From positions 23,196-87,195 of the forward strand of contig JAPLNR010000057.1 of assembly GCA_026401035.1 (NCBI GenBank): a DNA stretch of 64,000 bases. Direction: 5' to 3'. The stretch is from Planctomycetia bacterium. GTDB lineage: Bacteria; Planctomycetota; Planctomycetia; Pirellulales; UBA1268. Of this stretch, positions 1 through 10,207 are shown piece after piece. Position 1 is the first letter of the stretch; each line of letters begins with the position of its first letter. Below the pieces are notes generated by a model. It saw nothing but the letters and a program-made list of their open reading frames with translations, searched no databases and was not told the origin of the DNA. The translations under genes and the position numbers were made by a program.

Positions 1-174
1 CAGCGACGAATACCCGTGCTTCATGCCGATGACCTCGGTGCCGTTTCTCATGAACGACGTCGCGGCGGTGGAGATCACGGCGTTGGCGCCAGGGGCGGGA
101 CCGCCGGCAAACAGGATGGCGACGCGGCGAAACTGGTGCACCGCCTTCGGCGGACGCGACAACGACTCACTCAT
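1..174 (-). CDS. 6-phosphofructokinase family protein, N-terminal part (runs off window)
   Basis: Only the first 58 codons are present; the gene continues past the left edge. The N-terminus contains VAILFAGGPAPGANAVIS, the first beta-strand and glycine-rich nucleotide/phosphate-binding loop of the phosphofructokinase superfamily, which phosphorylates fructose-6-phosphate in glycolysis. The loop form GGPAPGANAV is seen in PPi-dependent and related family members, but the residues that separate ATP from PPi use lie outside the window. The ATG start at 174 is supported by a GGAGGA ribosome binding site a few bases upstream on the minus strand. It lies downstream of accC in the same direction. 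Confidence 0.85.
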   Translation of the reverse strand, partial: MSESLSRPPKAVHQFRRVAILFAGGPAPGANAVISTAATSFMRNGTEVIGMKHGYSSL

Positions 175-229
175 GGATTCCTCCGGGAAAAAATTGCTTC
201 AGTCGTATGAACGTTATCCTGCAGGTGAG

Positions 230-247
230 GTTGCGGACGTCCGCAAC
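230..247. repeat. 18-bp perfect palindrome between accC and pfk
   Basis: The sequence GTTGCGGACGTCCGCAAC is its own reverse complement with no loop. It lies in the 118-bp gap between the accC stop and the phosphofructokinase start. It could be a protein-binding site for a dimer or part of a weak transcription stop. No U-tract follows directly in either direction, so a classical terminator is unlikely. Its CGGAC/GTCCG core resembles the hairpin cores of the family C repeats at 10016-10031, 10149-10164 and 62910-62929. Confidence 0.5.
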
Positions 248-292
248 GCGACCACCATTTCGGGGACTTGCGGGCCGGGCGACCGGCTTCCG

Positions 293-1636
293 CTACTTGG
301 CGAGCATCCGCTCGACGAACGTGGTGTCGACCTGCGCCTCGTGGAAGGCGGTGTTGGTGAGCACCTCCAAATGGATCGGCACGGTCGTCTTGATCCCCTC
401 GATCCGCAGTTCCTTGAGGGCCCGGATCATCGTGTCGATTGCCTCGCGGCGGGTCGGCTGATGAACGATCAATTTGCCGACGAGTGAGTCGTAGTGTGGC
501 GGAACCACGTAGCCGGTGGTGGCGTGGGAATCCCACCGCACGCCGAAGCCGCCCGGCGCGACGATCCGCTCGATGCGGCCGGGACAGGGGCGGAAGTTGG
601 CCGCCGGATCCTCGGCATTGATCCGGCACTCGATCGCGTGTCCGTGGGCCACGATATCCTTCTGCACGAGGCCGAGCTTCTCGCCGGCGGCGACGCGAAT
701 CTGCGCCTTCACCAGATCGATGCCCGTCACCATCTCGCTGACGGGGTGCTCGACCTGGATGCGGGCGTTGACTTCGATGAAGTAAAAGTTGTCCTGCTGG
801 TCGACGATGAATTCGACCGTGCCGGCCGAGAAATAGCCGGCGGTTTTCGCCAGCCGCACCGCGGCCTCGCACATCTTCCGGCGGGTTTCCTGTGGCAGCC
901 GGGGCGATGGGCTTTCCTCGATCAGCTTCTGGTGCCGCCGCTGCGTCGAGCAGTCGCGTTCCCACAGGTGGACGATATTGCCGTGCTGGTCGCCCAGAAT
1001 CTGGATCTCGACATGCCGGGGCCGCTCGACGTAGCGCTCGATATAGATGCCGGCATTGCCAAACGCGGCCTGGGCCTCGGCCGAGGCCTGCTGCCAGGCG
1101 CTGGCGAGCGACAGATCGTTGGCCGCCACCCGCATGCCTTTGCCACCGCCGCCGGCCGTCGCCTTCAGCAGCACGGGAAAGCCGATCTCGCGGGCGACCT
1201 TCACCGCCTCCTGTTCGCTGCCGATCAGTCCGTCGCTGCCCGGCACGGTGGGCACGCCCGCCTCGCGGGCCAACGCCCGGGCGGAATTCTTGTCGCCGAC
1301 GCGTTCCATCGCCTCGGGCGTGGGGCCGATGAAACCGATGTCACACGATCGGCAGACTTCGGCGAAGTGGGAATTCTCGGAGAGAAATCCGTAGCCCGGG
1401 TGGATCGCCTGCACGTTGCCGATCTCGGCGGCGCTGATCACGCGGTCGATCCGCAGGTAACTGTCAGCGGCGCGAGCGGGGCCGACGCAGATCGTCTCGT
1501 CGGCCAGTTCGAGATAGGGCGCTCCGCGGTCGGCCTCGCTGAAGATCGCCACCGTCTCAATGCCCATTTCACGGCAGGCGCGAATCACCCGCAGGGCAAT
1601 CTCACCGCGATTGGCTATCAGGATCCGTTTGAACAT
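293..1636 (-). CDS. accC: acetyl-CoA carboxylase, biotin carboxylase subunit
   Basis: The 447-residue protein matches the usual length of AccC, the ATP-grasp enzyme that carboxylates biotin on AccB in the first committed step of fatty acid synthesis. It begins [17 protein letters not shown], the hallmark N-terminus, carries the glycine-rich ATP-binding loop [11 protein letters not shown], and has [16 protein letters not shown] in the catalytic region. An in-frame upstream start would add ten residues that do not fit the family, so the internal ATG at 1636 is chosen. It follows accB by 67 bp on the same strand, the standard accBC order. Confidence 0.96.
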   Translation of the reverse strand: MFKRILIANRGEIALRVIRACREMGIETVAIFSEADRGAPYLELADETICVGPARAADSYLRIDRVISAAEIGNVQAIHPGYGFLSENSHFAEVCRSCDIGFIGPTPEAMERVGDKNSARALAREAGVPTVPGSDGLIGSEQEAVKVAREIGFPVLLKATAGGGGKGMRVAANDLSLASAWQQASAEAQAAFGNAGIYIERYVERPRHVEIQILGDQHGNIVHLWERDCSTQRRHQKLIEESPSPRLPQETRRKMCEAAVRLAKTAGYFSAGTVEFIVDQQDNFYFIEVNARIQVEHPVSEMVTGIDLVKAQIRVAAGEKLGLVQKDIVAHGHAIECRINAEDPAANFRPCPGRIERIVAPGGFGVRWDSHATTGYVVPPHYDSLVGKLIVHQPTRREAIDTMIRALKELRIEGIKTTVPIHLEVLTNTAFHEAQVDTTFVERMLAK

Positions 1637-1703
1637 CTTTGCTTGAAACCGGGGACTCGCCTGCAAACAGGGGGCATCGTCGCTGCTGCGACCTGCCGAA
1701 GGA

Positions 1704-2180
1704 TCAGCCCTCTGGGTCGACCTTGATCAGCGGCTGACCAAACTCGACCGGCGCGCCGTTTTCCACGAGGATTGCCACAACCTGCCCCGAGACGCCGGCC
1801 GGGATCTCGTTGAAAACCTTCATGGCCTCGACGATGCAGACGGTCTTCTCGGGGCCGATCCGGTCGCCGACCTTCACGAACGTGGGCGTATCCGGTCCCG
1901 AGGCCCGGTAGAACGTCCCGACCATGGGGCTCTTGATCACGAGCATCCGCGAGTCGGCTGGCGATTCCTTCGGCCCGGTTTCGGCGGCGGCAACCGTGGC
2001 CCGTGGTGCGGCGGCCACGGGCGGGGCAGAAACCACCACCTCGCCGCCCCGCTTGATGCGAACCCGCTGGTCCGCCTGCTTGAGGTCCACTTCCGACAGG
2101 TCGTGCTCCTTCATCAGCTCGATGAGCTGCCGGACTTTTTTGACGTCGAAAATATCGCCCGATTTTTGCGCGGCACTCAT
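1704..2180 (-). CDS. accB: acetyl-CoA carboxylase, biotin carboxyl carrier protein
   Basis: The 158-residue protein has the layout of BCCP: an N-terminal helical part (about 1-50), an Ala/Pro-rich flexible linker (about 51-75) and a C-terminal biotinyl domain. The biotinylation motif is VEAMKV, with Lys121 as the predicted biotin attachment site. The swinging biotin carries CO2 from AccC to the carboxyltransferase subunits, which are not in this window. It is the first gene of the accBC pair. The 205-bp gap to the divergent nnrD gene should hold the promoters of both. Confidence 0.96.
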   Translation of the reverse strand: MSAAQKSGDIFDVKKVRQLIELMKEHDLSEVDLKQADQRVRIKRGGEVVVSAPPVAAAPRATVAAAETGPKESPADSRMLVIKSPMVGTFYRASGPDTPTFVKVGDRIGPEKTVCIVEAMKVFNEIPAGVSGQVVAILVENGAPVEFGQPLIKVDPEG

Positions 2181-2385
2181 GAGCGGGGCCTGTCTCCTTG
2201 GCAGCCGGATCCATTGACGGTTCGGGGCGAAGGTAGCCCCTGCGCAGCATTCCAGTCAAGGTAAAAGCCCTCCGACCCCGGCAATACCGCCCCTGAAGCG
2301 TCGCGATTCGGTGTGTCGCGATCCGGCACTCCTGCCGGCACGGGGCCAATCCTGTAGATTTCGTCATCCCCGAGTCGCGTAACGC

Positions 2386-3294
2386 ATGCCATTGACCTCT
2401 GTTCCCGCCGATCTGCCCCGGCTTCCGCCCCGTGATCGTCACACGAGCAAACGCGACTACGGCCGCGTGCTGGTCGTCGGCGGTGCCGCAGGCATGGCCG
2501 GTGCCCCGGCGCTCTCGGCGCTGGCGGCACTCCGCAGCGGCGCCGGGCTGGTGGAACTGGTCGTGCCCGACTCGGTCGTGGCGATCGCCGCCGGCTTCGA
2601 TCCCTGCGTGATGACCCGGGGCCTCGCGGCAGACGCCGACGGTGGGTTTTCCAACGCGGCCCTGGCCACGATTCTCGAGCGGGCCGCCGGGGCCGATGCC
2701 GTGGCCGTCGGTCCCGGCATCGGCCGTTCAGCGGCGACGCAGCAGATCGTGCTCGCGCTCTGGGAGCAGCTACGGCAACCGGCCGTCTTCGATGCCGATG
2801 CGCTCTGGGCCCTCGCGCAGGTCGACCGAGAACGGCTCGCCCGCCATGCCGGCCCGCGGGTGCTGACGCCGCATGCGGGCGAGATGCAGCGGCTGCTCGG
2901 TCGGCAGTCGCCGGGTGAAGGGGTGCCGGGCGCGCGGGCGATGCTCGAAGCCGCCGCAGCAGCGCTGGCGGAAGCGATCGACGCGGTGATCGTGCTCAAG
3001 GGGCCGGCGACATGCATCGTGGGTGCCGGGCAACGCCTCCACAACGAGACGGGGAATCCCGGCATGGCCACGGCCGGGGCGGGCGATGTGCTGACCGGGG
3101 TTGTGGCCGCGTTGTTGTGTCAGTGGATCGGCGGTGCGCTGCTCGAGCCGCGTGCCGCCGCGCGGCTGGCCGCGTGGGTACACGGCCATGCCGGCGACAT
3201 TGCCGCGCAGCGGTTCGGAGAGATCTCGCTCATCGCGCGGGACATCCTCGAGGCGCTGCCGGAGGCCTTCAAAGCCGTGGTTCAAACAGGCTGA
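2386..3294 (+). CDS. nnrD: ADP-dependent (S)-NAD(P)H-hydrate dehydratase
   Basis: This 302-residue protein is the YjeF C-terminal (ribokinase-like) dehydratase, which repairs hydrated NADH and NADPH using ADP or ATP. Visible signatures are VLVVGGAAGMAGAPALSALA near the N-terminus, AVGPGIG, FDADALWAL, LTPHAGEM, VLKGPATCI and NPGMATAGAGDVLTG, the last being the nucleotide-binding motif. The usual YjeF N-terminal epimerase domain is missing, so the epimerase would have to be encoded elsewhere. It is convergent with pdeM, only 8 bp apart. Confidence 0.93.
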   Translation: MPLTSVPADLPRLPPRDRHTSKRDYGRVLVVGGAAGMAGAPALSALAALRSGAGLVELVVPDSVVAIAAGFDPCVMTRGLAADADGGFSNAALATILERAAGADAVAVGPGIGRSAATQQIVLALWEQLRQPAVFDADALWALAQVDRERLARHAGPRVLTPHAGEMQRLLGRQSPGEGVPGARAMLEAAAAALAEAIDAVIVLKGPATCIVGAGQRLHNETGNPGMATAGAGDVLTGVVAALLCQWIGGALLEPRAAARLAAWVHGHAGDIAAQRFGEISLIARDILEALPEAFKAVVQTG

Positions 3295-3302
3295 AGCCTG
3301 TC

Positions 3303-3998
3303 CTACTTGCGGTGCCGTGCCGCGAGCATGGCCATCCGCGTGACATCGACGACGGCGGCGTCGCGGGCGATCCAGAGCCGCCTCTCCGCGGCCGGGGCCA
3401 CGAGATGACCGCCGGTGAACGACCCGAATGCCGGCAGGACGAGCAGCGACGGCTCCGCGACGAAGCAGCGGTCGGCAATGCGGTCGCCACCCGGGCTGCG
3501 GATCGCGAGTTTGGGATGGAGGTGGCCGCCGATGGCGAACTGGCCGCGGCTGGCGGGCGCGACCACGCTCGCCGGCTCGTGGACGAAGTGAAACGGTGGC
3601 TCGTCGAGCACGGGCAGGCAGGCGTCGAGGCCGAGATTACGCGGAATTCTGCCCACGCCGCGGTCGTGATTCCCGAGCACGAGCAGGCATTCGACACCGG
3701 CGATCCGCCGCCGAAATTCCCGAAACTCCTCGAACACCCGGTCTGTGCAGCCGCCCTTGGCATGAAACAGATCTCCGAGGACAACCAGCCGCTTCACGAA
3801 CTGCTCGGCCACCAGCCGCTCCAGCCGCGCGAGATCGTGCTGCGCCGATCCCTCCGGCACGGGGATGCCGACGCGACGGAAGGCCGCCGCCTTGCCGAGG
3901 TGCAGGTCGGCGACGAGGAGCGTCTGCGACGCCGTGACGACGGCCGCGCGGCCTGGCAGGAGGCGGATGTCGGCGTCGTCTGCCGTGGAAATATTCAT
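3303..3998 (-). CDS. pdeM: ligase-associated metallophosphoesterase PdeM
   Basis: A 231-residue calcineurin-like phosphoesterase with the full metal-binding set: VADLHLG, VLGDLFHAKG, VLGNHDRG and IGGHLHPK. It belongs to the DNA-ligase-associated family and is the last gene of the four-gene repair cassette, 19 bp after the helicase stop. Known roles of the family are nuclease or phosphodiesterase processing of DNA ends; the precise substrate is not known. The ATG at 3998 is preferred over one at 4040, which would overlap the helicase gene and add a non-conserved Arg-rich leader. Confidence 0.9.
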   Translation of the reverse strand: MNISTADDADIRLLPGRAAVVTASQTLLVADLHLGKAAAFRRVGIPVPEGSAQHDLARLERLVAEQFVKRLVVLGDLFHAKGGCTDRVFEEFREFRRRIAGVECLLVLGNHDRGVGRIPRNLGLDACLPVLDEPPFHFVHEPASVVAPASRGQFAIGGHLHPKLAIRSPGGDRIADRCFVAEPSLLVLPAFGSFTGGHLVAPAAERRLWIARDAAVVDVTRMAMLAARHRK

Positions 3999-4017
3999 GG
4001 TGCTGCGTCGCCGGCCA

Positions 4018-6552
4018 TCAGCCGGCGGCGGCCTCTTCAAGCTCTCTCGCCATCTCGGTGATCCGTTCCAGCCAGCCCTGGGTCGAGAGCCGCGACTGGA
4101 TCTGCTCGGCCCAGATCGGAAAGGCCAGCGGCGAGAGCCGTGGCGTGTCGATGACCACGATCTCCTGGGTCGCGATCCTCTCGAGCGCCGCCCGGAGCCG
4201 CTGAAACTCGAACTGCTGTTCGAGCACTTCGCGACGGGCCTGCGCGAGCAGCATGTTCTCGGCGTCGTGCTCGGTCAGCACGTCGAAGATGAGGCCGGCC
4301 GAGGCCTGCGTCTGCCGGTTTGTCTGCCGGGCTCCCGACACGAGGCCGGCCACGCGGGCGATCTCGCGGAAGTGCCGCTTTGCCATCTCGGTGCCGTTCA
4401 GGCACTGCATCAGGTCCGCGAGCAGATTTGTCGGCGACAGGAGCTGCCGCCAGGTGCGTTCGTCGGCGGCGAAGGGCGTGCGGCCGGCGAGCTGCAGCCC
4501 CCAGTCGTTGGCCGCGAGGACGAAGGTGTCCGGCTTCCGGCTGGCGATCCGCCAGGCGACGAGCGCGGCCAGGCCGTCGTGCACGAGGCGGCCGGCGAAG
4601 GGAAACAGGAACGCATGCTGCCCGTCGCGAGAGTGGGCCCGCTCGATCAGCAGCGTGTTCGGATCGGGCAGCCGGCTCCACTGCGATTGAATCTCGAGCA
4701 GTGGCAGCACCGCCTGCACCTCACGCGGTGCCCGCCGCTTGCCCGGCGCCGACCGCACGAGCTCCAGCACGGCGGCTGAGAGCAGCATCGAGAGGGGCAT
4801 CCGGCCGCCATTCCAGCGGGGCACCTGCAGGTTCGCCGTGCCGCGGGCCCGCTTCACCCACGCGGTGAGGCCGTCGAAGCGGAAGAGCTTGAGCGGTCGG
4901 CCTGCGAACAGGAACCGGTCCCCCTCGTTCAGTCGCGAGATAAACGATTCTTCGACCGTGCCGAGCCGGCCGCCCCGCAGCCATTTCACGTCCACCGTGG
5001 CTGCGCCGGTGATCGTGCCGATCGACATGCGATGTTTCCGCGCAATCGCCTGGCTGGCGATGTACCAGCGGCCGAACCGCTGCTTGATCCGCGCGAAGTC
5101 GGGATACGCACCCAGCGCCGGCCCGCCCTGCGCGGCGAAGTCGATCGCCCACCGCCACGACGACTCGTCGAGGCTCGAGAAGGCATGCGTCGACCGCACC
5201 TCCGCCAGCAGTTCGGCTTCGCGAAAGCCGCCGCTGCAGGCCACGGTCACGATGTGCTGGGCGAGCACGTCGACCGCTCCGACGAGCGGCGGGCGGGCCT
5301 CGACCACGCCGGCCTCCGCGGCCGTGCGGGCCGCCGCGCACTCGATGAGCTCGAGTGCGTGGGTTGGCACGCAGACGAGCCTGCCGGTGGCTCCGGGAGC
5401 GTGACCGCTGCGGCCCGCCCGCTGCAGGAGCCGTGCGATCCCCTTCGGACTGCCGATCTGCAGCACCTGTTCGACGGGGCCGAAGTCGACGCCGAGGTCG
5501 AGGCTCGACGTGGCGACGACGCATTTCATGGTTCCGCGTCGCAGGCCGTCCTCGGCGCGGGTGCGCAGCTCGCGGTCGACCGACCCATGGTGCAGGGCGA
5601 TCGTGGCTTTCCAGTCGGGCCGCGCGGTGCCGATGGCCTCGAACCAGCGTTCCGCCTGCGCGCGGGTGTTGGTGAAGACGAGCGTCGTCGCTGCCCGTTC
5701 GATTGTCGCGATCACCTGCGGCAGGAGCCGCATCCCCATGTGTCCCGCCCACGGGAAGCGTTCCATCGGCTCGGGGATCAGCGTCTCGATCACGAGCCGT
5801 CGCGGGATGTCGGCCTTCACGAGCCGCGCCGCGTCGGCCCCTGCGGGGCCGACCAGCGCCGCCACCGCTTCGTCGAGATTGGCGAGCGTGGCGGAGAGGC
5901 CCCACGTGCAGAGGCCGGGGGCGAGCGTCCGCAGGCGGGCCAGCGCGAGCTCCGTCTGCACGCCGCGCTTCGTCGAGAGCAGTTCGTGCCATTCGTCGAC
6001 GACCACGGTCTCGAGGCCGGCAAAAATGTCGTGGGCGTCGTCGAGTGAGAGCAGGATCGAGAGGGTCTCGGGGGTGGTGACGAGGGCGTCGGGCCAGCGG
6101 GCACGAAGCCGCTGGCGTTCGCCGGCCGATGTGTCGCCGGTTCGTAGTCCCACCCGCCACTGGCCGTCGAGCCAGTCGCCACGGAGGTCGGCGAGCGGCT
6201 CTTCGAGCGCCCGCACCGTGTCGGCCGCGAGCGCCTTGAGCGGCGTCAGCCAGATGATCCGCGGCCCGCCCCGTGCACTCTGCGGCTGGTCACGACCGGT
6301 CGTGGCGGCGCGCCCGTGAGAGCGAGCCAGGGCCCCGAGCCAGGCAGCGAGCGTCTTGCCGGTACCGGTCGGCGCGTGCAGGAGGCCGCTGGCCCCGTCG
6401 AGCATGTTTCGCCAGACCGTTTCCTGAAACGGAAACGGCTTCCAGCCGCGGCCGCGGCACCATTTCCGCAGACGGGTGACCGCCGGTGGGGTCGCGGCCG
6501 AAGGCTGTCTGGCAACACGCGGTTGCCGGCGGGTGACGCGGGGAACGGTCAT
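4018..6552 (-). CDS. ligase-associated DEXH-box helicase (Lhr family)
   Basis: The 844-residue protein is an Lhr-type superfamily 2 helicase. The Walker A motif is APTGTGKT, the DEXH box is VVVDEWHEL, motif III is SAT in GLSATL, and the second RecA domain carries [15 protein letters not shown] and QRAGRSGH. The C-terminal half is the winged-helix and Lhr-specific domain. In the ligase-associated family it is thought to unwind duplexes during repair. Its start overlaps the ligase stop by 4 bp (ATGA), implying translational coupling. Length is typical for this short Lhr subgroup, which lacks the large Lhr-CTD. Confidence 0.93.
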   Translation of the reverse strand: MTVPRVTRRQPRVARQPSAATPPAVTRLRKWCRGRGWKPFPFQETVWRNMLDGASGLLHAPTGTGKTLAAWLGALARSHGRAATTGRDQPQSARGGPRIIWLTPLKALAADTVRALEEPLADLRGDWLDGQWRVGLRTGDTSAGERQRLRARWPDALVTTPETLSILLSLDDAHDIFAGLETVVVDEWHELLSTKRGVQTELALARLRTLAPGLCTWGLSATLANLDEAVAALVGPAGADAARLVKADIPRRLVIETLIPEPMERFPWAGHMGMRLLPQVIATIERAATTLVFTNTRAQAERWFEAIGTARPDWKATIALHHGSVDRELRTRAEDGLRRGTMKCVVATSSLDLGVDFGPVEQVLQIGSPKGIARLLQRAGRSGHAPGATGRLVCVPTHALELIECAAARTAAEAGVVEARPPLVGAVDVLAQHIVTVACSGGFREAELLAEVRSTHAFSSLDESSWRWAIDFAAQGGPALGAYPDFARIKQRFGRWYIASQAIARKHRMSIGTITGAATVDVKWLRGGRLGTVEESFISRLNEGDRFLFAGRPLKLFRFDGLTAWVKRARGTANLQVPRWNGGRMPLSMLLSAAVLELVRSAPGKRRAPREVQAVLPLLEIQSQWSRLPDPNTLLIERAHSRDGQHAFLFPFAGRLVHDGLAALVAWRIASRKPDTFVLAANDWGLQLAGRTPFAADERTWRQLLSPTNLLADLMQCLNGTEMAKRHFREIARVAGLVSGARQTNRQTQASAGLIFDVLTEHDAENMLLAQARREVLEQQFEFQRLRAALERIATQEIVVIDTPRLSPLAFPIWAEQIQSRLSTQGWLERITEMARELEEAAAG

Positions 6553-8210
6553 GGCGTCGGCTCCGTCACGGCGGGGCTGCCGATCATCCGCACCAGTTCG
6601 TCGAGGCCGGCCGCATCTGCCGGCTGCTTGTCCCGCCGCCAGCGCGAGATCCGGGGGAACCGCACCGACACGCCCGACTTGTGCCGCGTGGAGAGGGCAA
6701 CGCCCTCGAAGGCGAGTTGAAACACGAGCGTCGGCTCAACGACCCGCACGGGTCCATGCTTTTCGCGGGTCGTCGACCGCACGATCCGATCGACCTCCAC
6801 GATCTCGGCGTCGGAGAGTCCCGAATACGCCTTTGCGATCGGCACGAGCCGGCCTTCGTGCCAAAGCCCGAGCGTGTAATCGCTGTGCAGACCGGCGCGA
6901 CGGCCGTGGCCGGCCTGTGCGTAGAGGAGCACCGCGTCGATCTCGAGCGGCTCGATCTTCCACTTCCACCAGTCGCCGCGGGTGCGTCCCACTCCGTAGG
7001 CTCCGGACCGCCGCTTGAGCATCAGGCCCTCGACACCGCGGCTTCGCGCCGTGGCCCGCGCGGCGGCGAGGTCTGCCCACGACGCCGCGGCGAGGCAGGG
7101 GGAGAGCCAGAGCGTGTGCCCGTCCGCAAACGGACGGCTCTCCGCGGAGACCGTCGCCGCGTTCACCGCCGGCGGCCCAAGACGCTCAAGGCGGCTGCGG
7201 CGCTCGGCGAGCGGCAGACCGCGCAGGTCGTTGCCCGACTCCTCGAGCAGGTCATAGGCCACGAAGCCGCACGGCACTTCGGCGATGAGTTTCTTCGTCG
7301 TTCGCTTGCTGCTGATCCGCCGCGAGAGCGCTGTGAATCCCAGCAGCCGCCCGTCGCGGATCGCGAGCAATTCGCCATCGAGCACGGTGCCCGCAGGCAG
7401 CGCCGCGGCCGCGGCGACGATCTCCGGAAAGGCGGCGCTGACGAGCTCTTCGCCGCGGGTCCACACGGCCACCGCGCCGCCGCGGCAGACGAGCTGCGCC
7501 CGCGCGCCGTCCCATTTCCATTCCGCCTGCCAGTCGGCGACGGGGCCGAGTTCGGGCGGCTCCTGCGCGAGCGGAGCGGCGAGAAAAAACGGATACGGCT
7601 GTCGTGAATCCTGTTCCGTCGGCTCCGGATCGAGGAGTTGCCGGTAGGTGTCGGCGGTGTGCGTGTCGCGACCCATCAGCCGGTGGGCCATCACGGCGGG
7701 ATCGACGCCCGCGACCTCCGCGAGCGCCCGCGCCACGAGCGTTTGCGAGACGCCCACCCGGCAGCCACCCGTGAGCAGCTTGTGCCAGACGATCCGCTCT
7801 TGCATGCCCAACCGCCGCCAGACGTTGACCACGATCTCGCGTTTGCGTTCCTCGGGCTCGGATCGCAGCCGGTCGATCGTCGTGCGAATCAGTTCGGCCA
7901 GGCCCGCCGCCTCCGGTTCGGTGCCGGTCGCGGCCGGCGGCAGCACGAGCGCGAGCGTTTCCGCGAGATCGCCCGCCTGCGCATAGCACTCCTCGAGCAG
8001 CCAGAGGGGAATGCCCGCCTCCTCCGCCGCCCACTGTCGCAGCAGCGCGGTCGACACGGCGCGGGGCTGCCTGCCGCCGGAGAGCACGTGCAGGGCGCAG
8101 GCGGCATCGGCGGCGGGGGCCGCCGCGAAATAGTCCTGCAGCGCCGCGAGTTTCTCGTTCGTGCTCGTGATGGCATCGAGCCGCCAATAAAGTTCGCTGA
8201 AGCGTTTCAT
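6549..8210 (-). CDS. ATP-dependent DNA ligase, ligase-associated cassette type
   Basis: A 553-residue single-chain ATP-dependent DNA ligase. It has an N-terminal alpha-helical DNA-binding domain (about 1-200), an adenylation domain with the motif I core KWDGAR (Lys232 is the predicted AMP acceptor) and LDGELLA as motif III, and a C-terminal OB-fold with GLMLKRRSG and WWKWKIEP. The replicative NAD-dependent ligase must be elsewhere, so this one serves repair. It overlaps the exonuclease upstream and the helicase downstream by 4 bp each, so the three are probably one transcript. Confidence 0.94.
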   Translation of the reverse strand: MKRFSELYWRLDAITSTNEKLAALQDYFAAAPAADAACALHVLSGGRQPRAVSTALLRQWAAEEAGIPLWLLEECYAQAGDLAETLALVLPPAATGTEPEAAGLAELIRTTIDRLRSEPEERKREIVVNVWRRLGMQERIVWHKLLTGGCRVGVSQTLVARALAEVAGVDPAVMAHRLMGRDTHTADTYRQLLDPEPTEQDSRQPYPFFLAAPLAQEPPELGPVADWQAEWKWDGARAQLVCRGGAVAVWTRGEELVSAAFPEIVAAAAALPAGTVLDGELLAIRDGRLLGFTALSRRISSKRTTKKLIAEVPCGFVAYDLLEESGNDLRGLPLAERRSRLERLGPPAVNAATVSAESRPFADGHTLWLSPCLAAASWADLAAARATARSRGVEGLMLKRRSGAYGVGRTRGDWWKWKIEPLEIDAVLLYAQAGHGRRAGLHSDYTLGLWHEGRLVPIAKAYSGLSDAEIVEVDRIVRSTTREKHGPVRVVEPTLVFQLAFEGVALSTRHKSGVSVRFPRISRWRRDKQPADAAGLDELVRMIGSPAVTEPTP

Positions 8211-9331
8211 GGGGCCGACTCCGCGTCGTCGGCGCCGTCGTCGTCGCGGTCATGTCCCCTGTCGTCGTTGTCGGCGCCGTCGTCGTCTTCGGGCTCGGCT
8301 TCGTCAGCGTTGGCATCGGCCGCGGCGGACCGCCGATCCGGCACCGCCTCGCCCATGAACCGGGTCGGCAGCGTGCCCGCGTCGAGACCCCGCTCCCGCA
8401 GCAGCCGGGCGAGGGCCTCGGTCGCGCCGTGGGTGACGAGCACGCGGCGGGCCCGCGACGCCTCGATCACCTCGAGCAGCCCTGGGAAATCCGCATGATC
8501 GGAGACGACGAAGCCCCGGTCGAACCCGCGCCGCCGCCGGATGCCGCGGATCGTCATCCAGCCCGACGCCATTGCCACGCTCACGTCGCCGAAGAGCCGC
8601 AGCCAGCGGCTGCCAGCCACCGACGGCGGCGCGATCACCAGCGCCCGGCCGTTGCCCACCTTCCGCGCCCGCGGCGGCACGCCGTCGATCGACGGCAGCC
8701 GCACGCCGCTGTCGCGATACGCCCGCACCATCTTCATGACGGCGCCGTGCCCGACGATCGGTCCGATCGAGGGATCGACCATTGCCGCCAGCCGCTGCGC
8801 CTTGCCGAGCGCGTAGGCGAGGATCACGCTCGTGCGACCGGCCGCCTGATTCTCCCGCCACCAGGCGTTGATCGCGGCGGCGATCTCAGCGGGATCCTGC
8901 CAGCGGTAGAGCGGCAGCCCGAACGTCGACTCCGTGATCAGCACGTCGGCCTCGACGTGCTCGAATGGGGCACAGGTGGGATCGGCCTGCGTCTTGTAGT
9001 CACCCGTCACCACCCAGGTGACGCCGGCATGCTCGAGGCGAACCTGCGCCGCACCCAGCACGTGGCCCGACGAGTGGAGCGACACCCGCACACCGTTGAT
9101 CGTGAGCGACTCGCCGAATCGCAGCGTGTCGATCGGCATGCCACCGCCGACCCGCTCGCGAAGCACGAGTTTGCCCGGTGCCGCGCAGAGATAGCGGGCG
9201 CATCCGGGCCGCGCGTGGTCGGCATGGGCGTGCGTGACGATCGCCCGGGGCACCCGCCGCCAGGGATCGACGTGGAAATCCCCCTGCCGGCAATAGAGCC
9301 CGTCAGGCGTCAGTTCAAGCAGGTCTGGCAT
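8207..9331 (-). CDS. ligase-associated exonuclease, metallo-beta-lactamase fold
   Basis: A 374-residue MBL-fold nuclease of the DNA-ligase-associated family, related to the CPSF/SNM1 (beta-CASP-like) group. The metal site HxHxDH is seen in [12 protein letters not shown], with TGDYK and a late HGATEALAR as further motif elements. It is the first gene of the repair cassette and would process 3' or 5' ends before ligation. Unusual for the family is a C-terminal tail of about 35 residues made almost only of Asp, Glu, Ala and Gly, which could be a protein-interaction tail. Its last four bases overlap the ligase start. Confidence 0.91.
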   Translation of the reverse strand: MPDLLELTPDGLYCRQGDFHVDPWRRVPRAIVTHAHADHARPGCARYLCAAPGKLVLRERVGGGMPIDTLRFGESLTINGVRVSLHSSGHVLGAAQVRLEHAGVTWVVTGDYKTQADPTCAPFEHVEADVLITESTFGLPLYRWQDPAEIAAAINAWWRENQAAGRTSVILAYALGKAQRLAAMVDPSIGPIVGHGAVMKMVRAYRDSGVRLPSIDGVPPRARKVGNGRALVIAPPSVAGSRWLRLFGDVSVAMASGWMTIRGIRRRRGFDRGFVVSDHADFPGLLEVIEASRARRVLVTHGATEALARLLRERGLDAGTLPTRFMGEAVPDRRSAAADANADEAEPEDDDGADNDDRGHDRDDDGADDAESAP

Positions 9332-9417
9332 CGCGTCGGGCCTTGTGGCGGCCGCGACGGCGGCCGTGCTGAGACCTGCAGCGTAGCGTGTTGGGGAGCG
9401 GCCGGCCTGTCAGCCGG

Positions 9418-9759
9418 TCAGCGGTAGGCCTGATTGCCCACCGCCGGAAACCGATAGCCGCCGAATCCCAGCGGTGCGTACTTCGGCCAGTCGCCCGGGG
9501 TGACGCCCGGCGGCGTGCCGTACATCTTCCAGGTGGGCGTCCGCGGATTGGTGGGCGGCACGAAATACTTCGGCCGGCCGCGGTGGCCCGTCACATAGGG
9601 CGACACCCCCGGCTGGTAGGGTGCCTGCCGCTGCGGCGTGCCATGAGAGAGCGGCTTCGGCTCACCGACGCGGCTGATGTCTTCCGCTTGGATGACCGCC
9701 GAAAACGCGAGTGCGCAGACCGATACCAGGCAGCAAATCAGCGACGGTGTGCGAGTCAT
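9418..9759 (-). CDS. small secreted protein of unknown function
   Basis: The 113-residue product begins with MTRTPSL followed by a hydrophobic core (ICCLVSVCALAFSAVI) and an AxA-like region ending in QAED, a clear Sec signal peptide. The mature part is rich in Pro, Gly, Tyr and Arg, with PPTNPRTPTWKMYGTPPG and a C-terminal GFGGYRFPAVGN. No enzyme motif is visible. Small Pro/Gly/Tyr-rich exported proteins of this kind are common in planctomycetes, but I do not recognise the family. The ATG at 9759 is chosen because it sits directly before the signal peptide; the longer reading upstream enters the repeat island. Confidence 0.65.
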   Translation of the reverse strand: MTRTPSLICCLVSVCALAFSAVIQAEDISRVGEPKPLSHGTPQRQAPYQPGVSPYVTGHRGRPKYFVPPTNPRTPTWKMYGTPPGVTPGDWPKYAPLGFGGYRFPAVGNQAYR

Positions 9760-9882
9760 GCCGCGGCGGCTCCAGGGTCTCAAGGAACATCGACACAAAG
9801 ACGGCGGCAACTTCGCAAAAAGCCAAACTAGGCTGCGCCTGTCAAATGCAACGATTGTAGGGCGGGCGCCGCGCGGTGGTCC

Positions 9883-9960
9883 GCCGCCGGGGGCGGGCAA
9901 AGCCTCCGCTTCGATGCGAGGATACGCCAACTCGCGTCGACTTCGCCCGCCCCCGGCGGC
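9883..9960. repeat. 16-bp perfect inverted repeat
   Basis: The left arm GCCGCCGGGGGCGGGC (9883-9898) is the exact reverse complement of the right arm at 9945-9960, with a 46-bp spacer. The right arm is part of the family C unit and recurs at 10097-10112. A related GC-rich motif appears at about 62495-62510. Confidence 0.75.
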
Positions 9961-10075
9961 TCGTTTCTCGGATCGCTTACAAGAGGCACAGGCCCGGAGG
10001 GCCGGGTTAGCACCTGCGGACGGATGTCCGCCAAGCAAATCACGGCACGACGCCGTGGATTTGCGTGAAGGTGCC
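9924..10075 (+). repeat. family C repeat, copy 1 (two hairpins)
   Basis: The first 64 bp (9924-9987) recur at 10076-10139 with one mismatch. The rest carries two hairpins. Hairpin I (10016-10031) has stem GCGGAC/GTCCGC and loop GGAT. Hairpin II (10035-10064) has outer stem GCAAATC/GATTTGC plus inner stem ACGGC/GCCGT. The same order and spacing occur in copy 2. The strand sense is arbitrary. Confidence 0.8.
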
Positions 10076-10206
10076 ACGCCAACTCGCGTCGACTTCGCCC
10101 GCCCCCGGCGGCTCGTTTCTCGGATCGCTCACAAGAGGCTCAGGCCCAGCGGACGAATGTCCGCCAAGGAAAGCTCGACAGGATGCCGTGGCTTTCCGAG
10201 TCGCTC
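10076..10206 (+). repeat. family C repeat, copy 2 (covarying hairpins)
   Basis: This is the tandem partner of copy 1. Hairpin I (10149-10164) keeps stem GCGGAC/GTCCGC and changes only the loop (GAAT). Hairpin II (10168-10197) is also 30 nt long, but its outer stem is GGAAAGC/GCTTTCC. Against copy 1 this is two paired exchanges (C-G to G-C and T-A to G-C) that keep full pairing, while the inner stem is weaker. That pattern points to conserved structure. Confidence 0.8.
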
Positions 10207-10207
10207 C

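Noticed and set aside
494..1726. Long open frame antisense to accC (410 codons), and many similar long antisense frames across the window
   Set aside because: They are mirror frames of strongly supported genes in GC-rich DNA; their predicted products have no recognisable family pattern and are dominated by Arg, Ala, Gly and Pro.
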